64,000 bases of DNA. Origin: Cristatella mucedo. Its lineage: Eukaryota > Bryozoa > Phylactolaemata > Cristatellidae. The position numbers and the translations under genes are program-made. The stretch is from contig WPIO01000003.1 in the NCBI GenBank assembly GCA_009760855.2, positions 5,006,001 through 5,070,000 on the forward strand. The letters are read 5' to 3'. The notes under the pieces were generated by a model. The model worked only from the letters and a program-made list of their open reading frames with translations, was not told the origin of the DNA and ran no database searches. The first letter of the stretch is position 1; the number at the start of each line of letters is the position of its first letter. Shown in pieces: positions 1 through 12,700 of this stretch.

Positions 1-1625
1 TACCATAAAATTATTGTGTGCTATATGTGCAAATGCGTGTTTTCCGATGGTCTTAGGCGACCCTTATGAAAGAGTCGTTCGACCCTCAAAAGGGTCGCGA
101 CCCACAGCTGACAAGCTCCGCTTTGGTGTATCGTTGCTCTATCGTCTTTGTGTTACAGTATTAACGTTGGAAAGCACTCAATGTAAATGTGACATCAGTG
201 AATTAAACTCACTGACTTATTAAAACTAAGTAGGTTATTATAGAGGATAATTCTCCAGATTTCACTTACCACAGAGCTGCAGTCTCTGACTTAATTTAAG
301 CAGCGTTAATAACCTAGTAGATATGATGTTGTGACAGTCATACAGTTCTACAAAGCTTGACGTTACCATTCGCTAGTGAGATAAAAGCTGATAGTTGTTT
401 TTCGGTTCTGGTAGTGGTTATGTAGTTGCGGCATGGATACCACTGTACCTATATTTCATATTAACGCAGTTTTTATTTCTTATTTAGAGCGTCGGGTATT
501 TTGATTGAGCACCGTGTGCAATATAAGATGAATGAACCCAGATTGTATTGTGTTGAGGGTATGGAGATTGAATCGGCTGTATAAGCTTCAGTCGTATTCT
601 CGGCTTGCCAGTCTAACAAGGTTATTCTAACTGCTAAATAATTAGAGTCAATAGAGTGCAAATACATTTGCTTTACTTTCCTACTGCTTTAAGCATCGTG
701 ACGACCTTAATGATAACTTCAGTTTGGCCGCGTTGCTGACTGAAGAGGCTTGTACTGGCATGCTACTTTTGGTCCCTGTTTGTAGCACTAGGGCAAGGAC
801 CCAAACCTACGACAGACGTCGCAGTAGTCGACGTTATCTCAAGCGAAGGTAGGCGTGCCCTGGTTTGGTCCTTGGGTCAGGCTACTCACCTTTGATGACC
901 AAGATCATGCTAACAATGCCCGACGGCATAAGTTAAGAATCTTGACTGAGATTCGGTTCGATTATAAGGCTATAGAAATAAATTGTATTACCATACTTAT
1001 TGGCTTTTACAAACACGATAACAGCTTTAAAATATTTAGAGGCGTGCATAGGGCATTTTAAAACTACGTATGATGGCATCTAATTGCAAGGAAAGATAAA
1101 AATGTAAATTCTATTAAAATGAGAATCAAAGATAAAGCAAAAAAGAGTAGCTCAAAAATGAATTCGGCCAAATTCGCCTCTCAAACCGAATATATCTAAG
1201 TTGCGTTATACAATTACACTGCCTCTGATGCAAAATCAAATTTTACAAAACAATTCAGAAGTTATTTATGGTGAAATTGTTCCGCATTTACGTAAGGCTC
1301 CTTTTAATCCATTAAAAATGTATTATTAATCGAGAATATTCCGCATCGCTTCGATAACTAACAAGTTGAATAATCTCTTAATACAGAATTTTCATTAGCC
1401 ATGTTGGTCAAGGTACCGCCACTCTTTTACGGTGTTAGACAAGGATAGAAGTACGACGCGGACCGAGCCAAATAAGTGGTTTCTCCTTTTGACTCTTCAG
1501 TCGTGTTTTAAAGTCTTTAAATCAAAATATTCGTTAGGTATCAGCTCTCTCTTGACGGCTACATTTTTTAAATTACGAGATTATCATTTTGATACCGTTC
1601 TGCGAAAACTTAGCTTATTCACAGT
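1..1625. other. Unassigned sequence, left edge
   Basis: No exon, RNA gene or repeat family used elsewhere in the window could be recognised. The open frames are short and lack coding-like composition or plausible splice sites. It may be intergenic DNA or an intron of the gene that ends at 3038. Confidence 0.5.
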
Positions 1626-1765
1626 GGTTATTGGTTTAGTCACGCGGTTAAGGTGCTCGCCCTGACCGTAGTCTCGCTGAGGACGAGGGTTCGAGCCCTG
1701 AGGCACATGTGAAGTGCCTGATTAGAGATTAAGTTCTCTTGGGGTGCCCTAAAAATGAAATATAT
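1626..1765 (+). mobile_element. tRNA-derived SINE (family I), degenerate copy
   Basis: A tRNA-like head carries an A-box-like stretch near 1640 and a B-box reading GGTTCGAGCCC near 1689. The tail runs through 'gaagtgcctga' and 'gattaagttctctt', matching the other family I SINEs here. The ATT microsatellite at the end has decayed. Family I elements have an RNA polymerase III promoter in the head and probably depend on a LINE for movement. Confidence 0.75.
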
Positions 1766-2677
1766 TGAATCAGCTTATCCTTTATTTTTCTTTTTATGGG
1801 TAACCGGTATCAAATGCAGCTGCTAGTTCCCCGACCATCTGGTACGAGCTCTAATATCAACAGGCATCTATTTTATTCCGCTCAGCTTTCAAGAGGCCTC
1901 ATTAAATTGCCCTTTAAATTAATTCACTATTTGCGAAGCTCGCTTGAGTATTGTCAGTTGCTGTGACTAACCGTTGGCCGACTAACCACCGGTACTGTAT
2001 CTTTTCGATTAATTTTGCATTTTGGTCCGACGGCGACACTTGGATGCTTTTGGACGCTGCTCTCTGTCACGGTAAAGCTGCATTAGATCATGGAAGATAG
2101 ACAGCTGTCAAACAAACTTGACCACCGCTAAAATCATTAATTTAGTTTTATTACGTACCGTAATCAAACTTTCGCAAGGTCCAGCCGCCATTATGTGCTT
2201 CTAAATAGATGGGAGCACAACAAGATGCTGCCTTATGCGTGCCTTACCTTTCGAATTTCAATAAGTAGACTCATACACGCTTACCAACTTATCTTGTTCA
2301 TGGAAAAATGCTATAAAATAAATTGCATGCTGGTGGTGAGCCTTCACTTATCGACCGGTAGTCAGCCATCAAAATGTGCCTTGCTGGACTTAATAGCTTG
2401 AAGACGAGATAGGCTTCTAACCGAAAATGCTGGATAGTGAGTGAATGCTTCTCCAGTAAATTAATTGATATAACATTTCCGTCATCAATTTTTGCAAAGT
2501 GGCCTTGAAGCTCAGGAATAAATCGAGGTCGAATGTATGTAGGATTATATGCAAAAACTTACCGTCTACTTAGGAAGTGTACCTTGTTGGCCAAAATACT
2601 GTTTGAACAGTATTTAAAAATTACAAATGTTCGAACGAATAACTGTTGTTATTAAGCTATTTCACTGACTTCATTAG
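1766..2677. other. Unassigned sequence before a terminal exon
   Basis: Nothing recognisable was found. If the exon at 2678 is real, this stretch is its upstream intron. Confidence 0.45.
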
Positions 2678-3038
2678 AGACTGTGGTGTGTGGTACGATT
2701 TAGACGGATATGTTTCCAGAACTATAGGCATAGTGGTTGGCGTACTAACAGTCATCATTGCCGTAACTGGATTGCTAATATGGAAGCTTGTTGGCCGAAT
2801 TGTGGGAGAAGACAGCGAATTTGATTTAATGACCATCGTCGATAACACGAGCGGCAGCAAAAATGAATCGACTAGTGACATAACAGAAGTGCCATCTAAT
2901 CATTCAGCTTCATCTCAGCATTCCTTGGGAGCAAGCAGTACTGCATATACCTCCACGGCAGCACCGTCTGCTACTGAGATTTCTACCGTTGCACTGGAAA
3001 GTTACGCACAGCAAAGCTTGAGACACAATTTTGCTTAA
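2678..3038 (+). CDS. Terminal exon of a membrane protein, possibly SLCO-like
   Basis: The open frame follows a usable AG acceptor (2676-2677; another possible acceptor lies just upstream) and ends with TAA at 3036-3038. It encodes about 119 residues. These are a short extracellular-type segment (DCGVWYDLDGYVSR), one strongly hydrophobic segment of about 23 residues, then a Ser/Thr-rich tail of about 70 residues that looks cytoplasmic and unstructured. An AATAAA overlaps the stop and another lies near 3163, as expected for a 3' end. The YD-x-D...SR spacing before the membrane segment resembles the end of OATP/SLCO proteins, including the exon at 62230-62576. The match is short, however, and no upstream exon was found. 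That this is a last coding exon is moderately secure; the family is a guess. Confidence 0.5.
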
Positions 3039-3042
3039 TAAA

Positions 3043-3734
3043 TGTTGGCATGCAAATTTACAGTGCATACTTTGCCTAGTTTCTGTCTTTGGTGTGTAGT
3101 TTTCAATAATCTTCTCTCAACTTGCTTTCCTATCGACTGGTTATTGCTTACACAATTCAGTAAATAAACAAACACTATCGCATGCAGGTTTTGTAGAAAA
3201 TTAAGCAATCCATATGCACAGCTTTCTGGTTGCTGGTAGCATTTCCTCGTGGAACTTTGCTATTGCATGCATGGCTTAGCATACAATGACACACCTGTGA
3301 TCGACGCATGCTTGTGTTATCTATATATCGCCTGTGCCAAAAGGTGTGGGCGTTTGCCTCATTAACGTATACTTAAGTTTTTAACTAACTGACGCTTTCA
3401 CAGTATTTCGTAAGTCCTTGTACTTTTTTCTGTGTCTTTATGGGTGCTGACACTGTACATATGACCAATAACCATGCTTTACTTGCTAACACTGTGCATG
3501 TTTTCACAAACCACGGGATGTTTTTAACATTGTGTGTGATACCACTAACCATTTAGTCATAGCACATATTTCCAGTCCATTAAATTGATTTAGTTCTATG
3601 AGGGTCGTATGCACAAATGTACTCCTGATATTGTAATAGTAACTTCCGTTCTGTACATTAAAAAGCTCTTCAGTCTGGACAAGCTCGCTTTCCCGAACTT
3701 CTAAATATGAAATTTACAGCTGCACATACTGCTC
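3043..3734. other. 3' flank of the terminal exon
   Basis: Likely 3' UTR followed by intergenic DNA. No gene or repeat could be assigned. The LINE fragment beginning near 3735 bounds it. Confidence 0.45.
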
Positions 3735-5357
3735 CTCATTTCAGTCGGCGAAAAAGGAACAGTAGACCAAGAGAACTTGAGCAACTACTACCCTGTCTCC
3801 CTTCTACCATTCCTATCAAAGTCACTGGAAAGAGTCGTATCGGACAAGCTGAATTCAAAAATTGAATATTCAAACATTGCTAGTCAGTTCCAGTCTGCTT
3901 ATAGAGCTAATCACTCTATCGAATCATTATTGCCTAGAGTGTACAACAACCTCCTTAGGAATGCAGAGAGGGGTAGATTGTCTCTGCTTGTTTTGCTTGA
4001 TCTTTCGGCAGCTTTTGATACTATTGATCACAAAGTTCTTCTAGTGCACTTCTCTTCTCGCCAGTGCATCACTGGCATTGCTCTGCAAAGGTTCAGGTCT
4101 TATCTCAGTGTGAGATTCCACAGTATTGACGTGAATGGACAATAATCATATGAGGTACCTCCGAAATATGGGGTACCTCAGGGCTCCGTGCTAGGTCGGT
4201 TCTTTTCACGGTTTATATCCTCCCTCTTGCTGATATGATTGCCAACCACAATCTAGGCTTTTACTTCTATGTGGACGACTCTCAGTTTTACGTTTGCTCT
4301 GATCCCTCCCAGCCTTCGATCACCTCAAATTCTCGAAACTCACCTGCTGCATGTATTGATGACATCTGCACATGGATGGCAGCAAATTTTCTGATTCTAA
4401 AAGATTACAAAACTAACTTTTTAGTTATGGGCAAACCCAGTGTGATTTACAAATTGGAAAGGCTGACTCTCAAAATTGACTCTGCCAGCATATCTCCTGT
4501 TTAGTCAGCTCAAAATCTAGGAGTCGTGTTCCAAAATGACCTCTCGTTAGACGACCACATCAGCTCCAAAACCAAGTCTCCCTACTTTCAGATGTAATAC
4601 ATGCTTGTTTAGATAAGGATAGCACATTTAAGTTGGTCCATGTATTTGTGACATCCCGTCTTGATATCTGTAACTTACTTCTTGCAGACCTACCAGCACG
4701 TGCAATCAGGTGCTTATTTTGCTTAGCCCGTGCAGAACTCTGCAGCTAGGCTTGTCTGTCGTGAGCATTCCTGTTGCCACATCACACCACTTCTTGCCGA
4801 CCTGCACTGGCTACCAGTGATGCAACGGATTGACTTTAAGGCTTTGCTGCTCACTTTTCTGTCACTTCATTATTTGGCTCCAGCCTATCTCTCAGATCTA
4901 CTCCCTCACCAGGCCTGGCATCGTACCAACGGCTTTTCTGAATCTAACAGTTTACCAATACCTCGTATAAACCTCAAATCATTTATTGGAGACCTGCATT
5001 TAGTTCGTATGCTCCCAAAGTGTGGAACTCACTCCGACTTGCGTCAGATCATCCCCTCACTTGATTACATTTAAAAAGTACTTAAAAATATACATATTTA
5101 GGACAGTATTTAGTATGTCCCTGTGATTCGTAATTCATGTGCTTATTCGTGCTGGCACTGTGCATGCTGCCAGTAACCGCACTAGCATGCTTACCCTGTG
5201 CGTTACATCTCCAACCGTCTTTTTCATGTTGTTTATCAAGCATGATACTACTCACCGTTTAATCGCGTTTCCCTTTGCCAAACATGCAAAGCGCCTGGGA
5301 CGAGATTGAGTTCTCTGAGGGCGCTTTATCAATTGCATTATTATTATTATTATTATC
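3735..5357 (+). mobile_element. LINE (CR1/L2-like), 5'-truncated, inactive
   Basis: The RT can be followed in pieces. These are the block 'NYYPVSLLPFLSKSLERVV' (3780-3840), the palm 'LLVLLDLSAAFDTIDH' (near 3985-4030), a GVPQGSVLG-type block in another frame near 4168, and the catalytic box as YVDD (near 4268) where YADD is usual. A thumb region then leads to a PKxWNS-like end near 5010-5030. In-frame stops near 4143 and 4502 and frame changes make it a dead copy. The endonuclease half is missing. The 3' UTR ends in an ATT microsatellite (5337-5356), the signature end of this family in the window. The head-to-tail order of blocks fits CR1/L2 LINEs; exact clade assignment needs a tree. Confidence 0.9.
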
Positions 5358-8357
5358 AAGATAGGACACTTTTTGAATTAGATGCTATATCTGTGACGGA
5401 TTCTCATGCCAAATAAATAGCTAAAAAACATACTACGTCATCGTTTTTTATCCTATTATACTTGTTGTGGGCGACAGCACTTATATAAATAATATAAATA
5501 ATTAAATACCAGCTGCCTAAAGTTGAGTTGCTGCTCACATGGGCACCTACGAAGGCTATAACTAGATTTTTAGCAACATCATCCGTTAAGGAACAGTCCC
5601 AATCCATGTAAAGGCATGTTACGACCGTTAGCACTTAGGTGGGCTGCTAGATTTGGCCCTTCCAAATCACTTTCAAATAAATTTATATAGCAAGGGCCGA
5701 AATACTGGGTGGCAAGCCATTGATGGGTACATGCCGAGGTAATTTTTGTCTCTAATTGAATCTGGTGATTGCCCTCTTAAATGCACCAGCAATGAATTTC
5801 GTTTGAAATATGTCTACAGGGGCGGTCTCTTGGTGCATGTGCTTCAACACGATAATAATAATAATAGCAGTAATAAACTTTAAAATTTGAATGTCACCAT
5901 ATGAAAACTAAATCTTCAACAAGGTTTTTTCAAGAGAATAAATAAGCAATAGTTAGTTGCATGCAAGGTCTCCAACTGGTAAACGCAAACACACATTTTG
6001 AAAAATTGTAAGCCTTGACATTTTCAAGCTTTCTATTTTTTCGCAGAACTTTTTAAAACTGGCAAGATCGGCATCAGAGCCCTAATAAAAGAGCCTCATT
6101 GAATCCTGAACTTTACTGGAATCAGATTTGAGACTTTTTCGTGAATTGAGAGAAATCGCCACGACTCAATAAGAAAATGTAACTTAGATCAGCATGCTCT
6201 CCGGAGCTTTACTTATTTTCGAGGTTACTGTATTAGTGAAGGCATCAGTTTTGTCACCCGAGTCTGGAAGCAGATAACGAAAACCAGCATCGTAAGTAAA
6301 TTTTGAAAATTTCATATTCCGTTATATATGACTTTTAAGGTGCCTCTCTGGAAAAACTCGATGTGAATACACAATCGAACTGGAACAGCAAGCGAGATTG
6401 GGCAATGACTAGCAATGGTCAGCAGGCTTACAAAGATTTTAACGGTAAATGTATCTCTTGTGACTATAAGTTTAAGAACAAGGCAGTCGAAAGTAAACGT
6501 CTGATCAACTCTTCGGATCAAGCCAAAGCTCGCGTAACAGTCGAGAAAATCGCTTGCGTAACTTTTTTCAGGGTCGAGAGCGAGTATTTTTTAAAGTTTT
6601 CAGCAATCAATAATGACCTGCCACGTACGAATAGTTTTGTGTGGAACTCAAAAAACTCCTCCGCAAACAAATCTGATAGCCAGATTAGAGTCGGCATATC
6701 ACAGCTGAATGAGGCATAACCTTTCAAAGGGAAACTGATAGCGACTGATTCAAATGATGGTCATTGAGAAAAACTGCAGGTGTTATCATTGCCAAGTGAT
6801 TCACGACACATCCCTAGGAGTGTTGACTTCAAACTTCAAGTTGATCGGATCATATTAGCCCACACGCGACATTTTCAGATGTGAGTAAAATGGTAGAAAC
6901 GGGTTAGCATGACAAACACAGTCAGTTCTTGATCAAAATTAGTCTATCTACCAAACTTATATATGCAAAAGAGACGGCTGGAAAGATGCGCAAGGACAAA
7001 CAATAATTTAATAGCAATGTTTTTGATCGATCGGTCTATTAATATTGCAGAAACTAAATCTATACAACGGCAAGGGTGGAGTCGAAAACCTTTCAGTGAC
7101 AGGTTGGTGGTAAGGGTGTAAACATGCATGGTAGACTACAGCTTAACTATCGCTATGTATCCCACGATTAATTCAAAGCATCTATAAATACTGCTGTGTG
7201 ACGGGGTCTCCAGCGGCGGCTATTCTTCTGGGAGTCCCATAGAGACACAGCGGTCGCACGTTCGCGGTAAACGAGACTCTTCAGTATTCCTCTCAACGGG
7301 CATATATATGAGAGCTCAATCAATCGCAGCAGATGAAACGAAATATAACCTGCATTAGTGGCCCGACGCTGCACTGCTTCAATGGCCTAACTATTGGCCA
7401 CAGGTGAGGCATTTGCATTAGTGTCAGACGCTTAGCTAATTACAGCAGAAGCAGTAGGCACACAACGCTACCTACTTTTAGGACTAAGTCGGCATTACTA
7501 GATCCTTCGATTGCACTATCAGAGCCTGCTCACTAAAGCGACGGAGTCCAATTCGGCCGTCATTACCCTGGCGTATTACCCGCTATACTTATGCTGTCCC
7601 AGAAGAAATTGAAAATATAAATGGCATACATGATATAATCAAATCATCTTAACTCTACGAAAATAGAATTGAATCTAAATTTGCAGACTAATTATCAGTA
7701 TACGACGAGATAAATACCATGCTGTTCATCGGCGGCCGATAAAGTCCAATGTCGGCGGCTTCCGTCGCGACCAATGGCGGCCGAAGGAACCGGGTGAGTG
7801 GACCCACAATTTAATAGGTATGGCAATAAGTGAACTCTTAGCTAAAGCAGACACGGCAAGAGTAAGTTACATTATACCATTCGATTATATTGGCGTTGAA
7901 AGTTATTCGCTCTCGGTTAGACATGCTAGAAGCTGGCGTAACTGAACAAGTTTAAACATGCACGTTGTAGATAATGGAGTATTTGCCTTCGGTATTAGTT
8001 TGCAGTATTCATGGACCCTACCACAAGATAGGAATCTTTGCTGGCTTGGGTTTGCGATTTTTGATTATTATTGTTACCAGTCGGATATTTTATGCCAATG
8101 GGGCGGGTCATTAATTCGAAATATATGCATTTTTTAAAGCTGCTAGCGACAGTCTTAGGTCTATTTAGGGCTGAGCAGCTTTTATAAACAGAGTTCGCCG
8201 AAAGCATGCAACTCCAATTACTCAGAAAACCCCCACAGTGGATAACGACTTACAACTTCTGGTGTACAAAAGAGTTGTTTCCATTCATCTGTCAATAAGC
8301 AAAACTTGGGACTGCATGTATAAATTTTTGTCTTTTAATAGGTAAACTTTCAAAAAC
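5358..8357. other. Unassigned intergenic sequence
   Basis: About 3 kb without a recognisable gene. The longest open frames (5404-5634 minus, 6363-6719 plus, 7168-7374 minus) show no known domain and no convincing splice context. The last contains QRRATNAGY-like wording that resembles the tail of some RTs, so it may be an old retroelement remnant. A GC-rich patch with repeated GGCGGC motifs lies near 7730-7790. Confidence 0.45.
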
Positions 8358-8520
8358 ATTCAGACGCTTCACATATGCCTCGGGGATCGAGCCCAAGACC
8401 TCAGTCAGACCTTGGTCGGGCGAGCACCTTAACCGCTAGACCAAACCAGCTCGATCCCCGAGGCATATGTGAAGCGTCTGAATAGGGATTAATTTATCCT
8501 GGGGTTCTATATAAATGAAT
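8358..8520. mobile_element. Fold-back SINE (family I)
   Basis: A minus-strand SINE head is joined to a plus-strand SINE tail. The 35-bp arms 8358-8392 and 8449-8483 are perfect reverse complements, separated by a 56-bp loop that holds the tRNA-like promoter region. After the right arm the normal SINE tail continues to about 8520. The junction lies where the SINE start (accagctcg) and an internal site (ggctcgag) share a few bases, which suggests template switching during reverse transcription. Confidence 0.85.
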
Positions 8521-8967
8521 TATATTTTTAGTTATATAAAACTTTGAAATGTTACCTATTTCTGGATTTTGTAGGCCATCCACTTAACCTGCTTCTGAAT
8601 AAATTTATTAGGCCACAAATGTAGTACTTATACTGACTGTATAACTAGTCCTTGTGTAACAAACATTGAAGAAGCAGTGCCCTTGAAATAAAGCTCGCGA
8701 GCCACCGATGCTGCTGAAATGTCCGAAGATATTCAAATGGTAACTGAGCACCGCAGCTACTCGAACAAGTTCCTATCCATAACGTTCAAATGCTTACTTT
8801 TTTACGGTCGCAGAGGTCAGCACTGCTCAGTACCACAATTAGTGGTAAATTTTTGTACGACGTCCCAACCTTTCATACGACGGTCCAACCGCGACTAACT
8901 GACTGATAGATGACTTGCTTTTTATGCAGTTGACCCTTTGATGATGTATCACCTCCTACGACCCTTT

Positions 8968-9037
8968 AATTCTTTCGAGACCGTGCCTTTAGTTGGTATG
9001 CTCCCAAAGCGTGGAACTTGATACCGACTGGCCGATA
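8968..9037 (+). mobile_element. Short LINE fragment
   Basis: The words 'gagaccgtgcctttagttgg' and 'atgctcccaaagcgtggaac' match the end of the RT frame of the LINE family at 3735-5357. The piece is too short for more detail. Confidence 0.65.
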
Positions 9038-9481
9038 GTTGCTCACGCCTGTTGCTGCAGTTGTAATTAGCTCAGCGTCCTGCCACAAATTATGCCCCGC
9101 CTGAAGCCGATGGATGGGCAGTTGACTTCATGAAGTGTCCCACCTTAGATGTACAGGATGTTACCCTCAGCAGTGGCATAGCTCAGGTGCAGCCTATATA
9201 ATAGATAAAAAACGTATTTCTACCTTCCTTATTAAACAAAATGGATCTTAATAAGCTTTAATAGGCTACGAGGTTGCTTTTTGCCAAATCCAATAACCCC
9301 TCCTTTGATTATCTGACAGCGAGCCCATTCACGTCATTTCTTTGCTAGCTCGCCCGCCCCTTTCTGGAGATACTCCTGTTGTTGGCGGCTCTCCGCTGAA
9401 TCTGCTAGCGGATGATATACGCAAATAGAAGTTCAGATCGCTTTTAGATCATTCAGAAGTCATAAGCTACGCTCATTCGTT
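9038..9481 (+). promoter_or_regulatory. Upstream flank and 5' UTR of the SLC18B1-like gene
   Basis: This is the only sequence between the nearest repeat and the start codon, so the promoter should lie here or just upstream. No TATA box at a convincing distance and no CpG island were seen. An in-frame TGA at 9413-9415, with no ATG between it and 9482, supports the assigned start. Confidence 0.35.
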
Positions 9482-9724
9482 ATGAATTCCATTACAACGA
9501 GCGACTCGGAGAGCTCGGCCACACTGTCACCCCTGGAGCCGCGAGAGGAAAGTTTTCGTGTTAACCAAGTTAACGACAACAGCATTAGCAGCTATCCACG
9601 CCAGTTAGAAAAGAGCTCAACGCGTTGGAACCAGCAGCAAAAGATCACTGCCATATGTCTGGCGGTAGCAAACTTTTGCGGGTCATTAGCTTTTTCAGTG
9701 ATTTCCCCTTTCTTTCCACAGGAG
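9482..9724 (+). CDS. SLC18B1: SLC18B1-like exon 1
   Basis: Residues 1-81. It starts at the ATG after an in-frame upstream stop. The first 50 or so residues are polar and Ser/Thr/Glu-rich; TM1 follows (ICLAVANFCGSLAFSVISPF) and the exon ends FPQE in phase 0. The donor is GTACGT. Confidence 0.9.
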
Positions 9725-12700
9725 GTACGTCATTCGGTGGGGTGCCGATAGGTTGTCCTTCGCACGGACTGAGGCGCGCTTGAGTTTCCGATATATTTTC
9801 ACCCGCGCCTTAAAGCTCAGAGTTAATTCACATACTTCTGTCAGCTGCGATAGTATCTTCCGGCTAGCCTGTTACTATATAGCTGCCTCGTTGCATCTGA
9901 AATGCTATGCGTGTGGCATGTGCATTACTCAACTTTCAGGCTACAGCCAAAGGTGCCAGTGATACGGAAATAGGATTCATTTTTGGAGTTTTTGAGCTGG
10001 TGATATTCTTTCTAGCGCCAGTTTACGGGACCTGCGTAAGTTCTCAAAGCTGTGGATGATGCTATTCCTAGCAGGCCCCTGTTTGTGCATGGCTTTTAAT
10101 CTGCCGCGTTGTTTTACTTTTTGTCCTTATCGCTTTTTCCTATTGTGGCCACAGGGGTTTTGTCGTCATAATTTACACTTTGGTCGGGCTTTGAGTTCCG
10201 AATGTGGGCGTAGGCATTGCTTGGGTACAAGTATCTATGCTTTACTCAGTACCTTTTGCCTGGCATTGTGACATCTTCTAATACACCTATAAACACTGTA
10301 GTTCAAGTTTTCCTGGTGTACCCAATTCCCGAGTTATGCATGCAAGTCCTCATGTAGCAAACGGCAATTAGTCTCACCATAACATGAACATATTTGGTGA
10401 CCGGATATTTCATGAAGCAAATCTCTCACCGAAGTGTGGGACTGAGCGTTTGCAGAAATACCCCCGGAAAGCTTTGGGATTGGAAAGGCCTATTTTTTGT
10501 AGTCACTTGTTGCATGCAGCTCTCAGCTTTAATGTAAATTCATATAGTGTCATTAGACAATTTTCCCCCACTCCACGGATAGGTATATACGATCTGCCTG
10601 TTCTTGTCTCCTGTCTTTAGATAGCTGGTGCATTCCAAGCAGTTCCGAGGATTCTTATTACTTGCCTCTTTTTAAATAGCCCGACAATATAAGTTTCAAT
10701 TTTCTCTTCCCTTTCTAAAAGTAAATAATGACACGGAGGACCCTGGTATGACCCATCTAGTTACAAGATTAGCTGTAAAGCTCTATCAGTGTGCTTTATT
10801 TTTTTACAATTTGTCTTCAGCTCACTTTAGACAGTTTCTTCATGTGTGCTGCTGGACTTTACTGAAGTTGGCTTGTTGTTGAAACTGTACCCTAAAGCTA
10901 GTGGCAGTGAGAAAACCTGTTCCAGACTGCCCATCCGTAGCTTGCATGTCGATAGATAGTTCAGTAGCACCCTTTACATCCCAACCAGATCTGAACAAGG
11001 TTTGTGGTCCATGAACTAGTCTGGTGATTCGATTCTGTCGTGGGGAATCCACAAATCCCCGGTGATCCCTGCGATTGAGTTCAGTGGCTTGGAGCCTGCA
11101 TATTTTGAGAAGTGCCGGCAAGATGATATAATTTCGTTGAGTTGTACTGCTTTGGCCCACTAGCAAGGTGAGTTTCCTAAATTAAGGTGCCATCAAAACC
11201 TTCAAAAAAGTAATTGCTGCTCCCGAGTCTCTGAAATCCATTTGGCAGAACTATTGCAGCTCCTACTTGCATGAGCAGCATGGGAGCTTATGGTTTTTTC
11301 TCTAATTCATTACTGACTTGCACCATTAAGCTTGCTGCAACATTGACTAACTCAATGGTTGCAGACCCTCGGTCCCTTGAAGATAGTGAGGCTTTTTACT
11401 CAGCACATGGTTGTGACCTAACGGTCTGCTCTATGCCAACTACAAAAGGGCCAAACTGTACCAGTTGCCTCATTTGATTGCATTCCTAGGACAGAACTTC
11501 CATAGAAATCCTGGTCAAAGTAAAAGCACTTAAAAACTGGTGACTGCTTTCTATTGGTCGTGGCTTACCATTTGGTATGTGGACACTCGAGTGGTGGGTG
11601 AAGGTGACCGACGACTTAGCATGCCTCAATTTTGACTTTAGCAAACACAGTGGCCATTCTACTTCAGCAAGCATACTTGTTATTCCTTATTCATTGTGAT
11701 TGTGAAGTGTTACACCCTTTGCAGTGCGGTCCAGCTACCAGTCTTCGGACAACCATAAAACATTCAAGACTATCAGTGTAATAATGAACTACACTTAACA
11801 GATGCAAATACACAAATAGTTTAATCTATGTAGCACCAAAAGGATGTGTGGTTCTTCAAAAATAAAAAAATACCAACATGTGCAATGGTAGCAAAGAGCT
11901 CATTTAGTATTAGTGCCAGATCAGTCTAAACTTGCATTGCCACCGATCAGGTGAGCTCATCAAAGTATACTAACGGACTTGTGTTCGATTGATGTATTTT
12001 GGTTGCCACCTCTGCTCAACTTCTGCTCTATGTGGATCTGACAACTTCCTCGTCATCAGATGGCAACTGGCTGGTGCCTATTTTTCTGAAAAGTCTGCTT
12101 GTAATCATGCTTGTAAGGTGATATTGTATCCTTGCTTTGGTTAATACATTCCTGTCTGTTGGTATTCACACAACCCGGACTGGGCATATTCCCGAGGCCA
12201 CAGCAGCTGGATGCAGCCTAGCCCATCCACGAAGTGACTAACTAGCTAAGGAGATTACATTAACATTGTATGATTACTTTTATGTTTAACTCTGAGAGTA
12301 TCAATGTAGCAGGTATACTTTAAATCGACCAGCTTAGCCCTAAAATAACCACAATGTTTAATTTAAGTTCACACGCATTGAAAACAGGATCATAGAGAAC
12401 AAAATAATGTGCATTGCTATACTCGAGTGTGTGAAGAATGGTTGCTTATGCCCTCTACCCATCAATTCCCTATTCAGCAGTCTCTGCTGTCCAGCTGGTT
12501 TATTGATGTAAAGCCGAACTGTGGGTGAGTCATACCCTGTTGCTTGTCATGCTGAGTAGCCAACTTCTGACTGAGGTTACATGAGCATCTATTCGCAATG
12601 AGCATGCAGGTCGCCTCATGTAATGCTTTTCTGGCACTAACCTACTTACAGTGACTAAGTGGCCCTGAGTTTGTTGTGGCCTGAACTGTACCAAGGCTAT

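Noticed and set aside
5404-5634. Minus-strand open frame with hydrophobic end
   Set aside because: It looked like an exon at first, but there is no acceptor or donor in phase and no family match.
6363-6719. 118-codon plus-strand open frame
   Set aside because: It is lysine- and serine-rich but has no known motif, no upstream ATG in context and no splice site pairing with a neighbour; about the length expected by chance here.
9947-10035. Alternative acceptor for exon 2
   Set aside because: Starting at 9947 would shift the frame relative to exon 1; the acceptor at 9939 keeps it.
10840-11166. 108-codon minus-strand open frame in intron 2
   Set aside because: There is no recognisable domain and no start or splice support.
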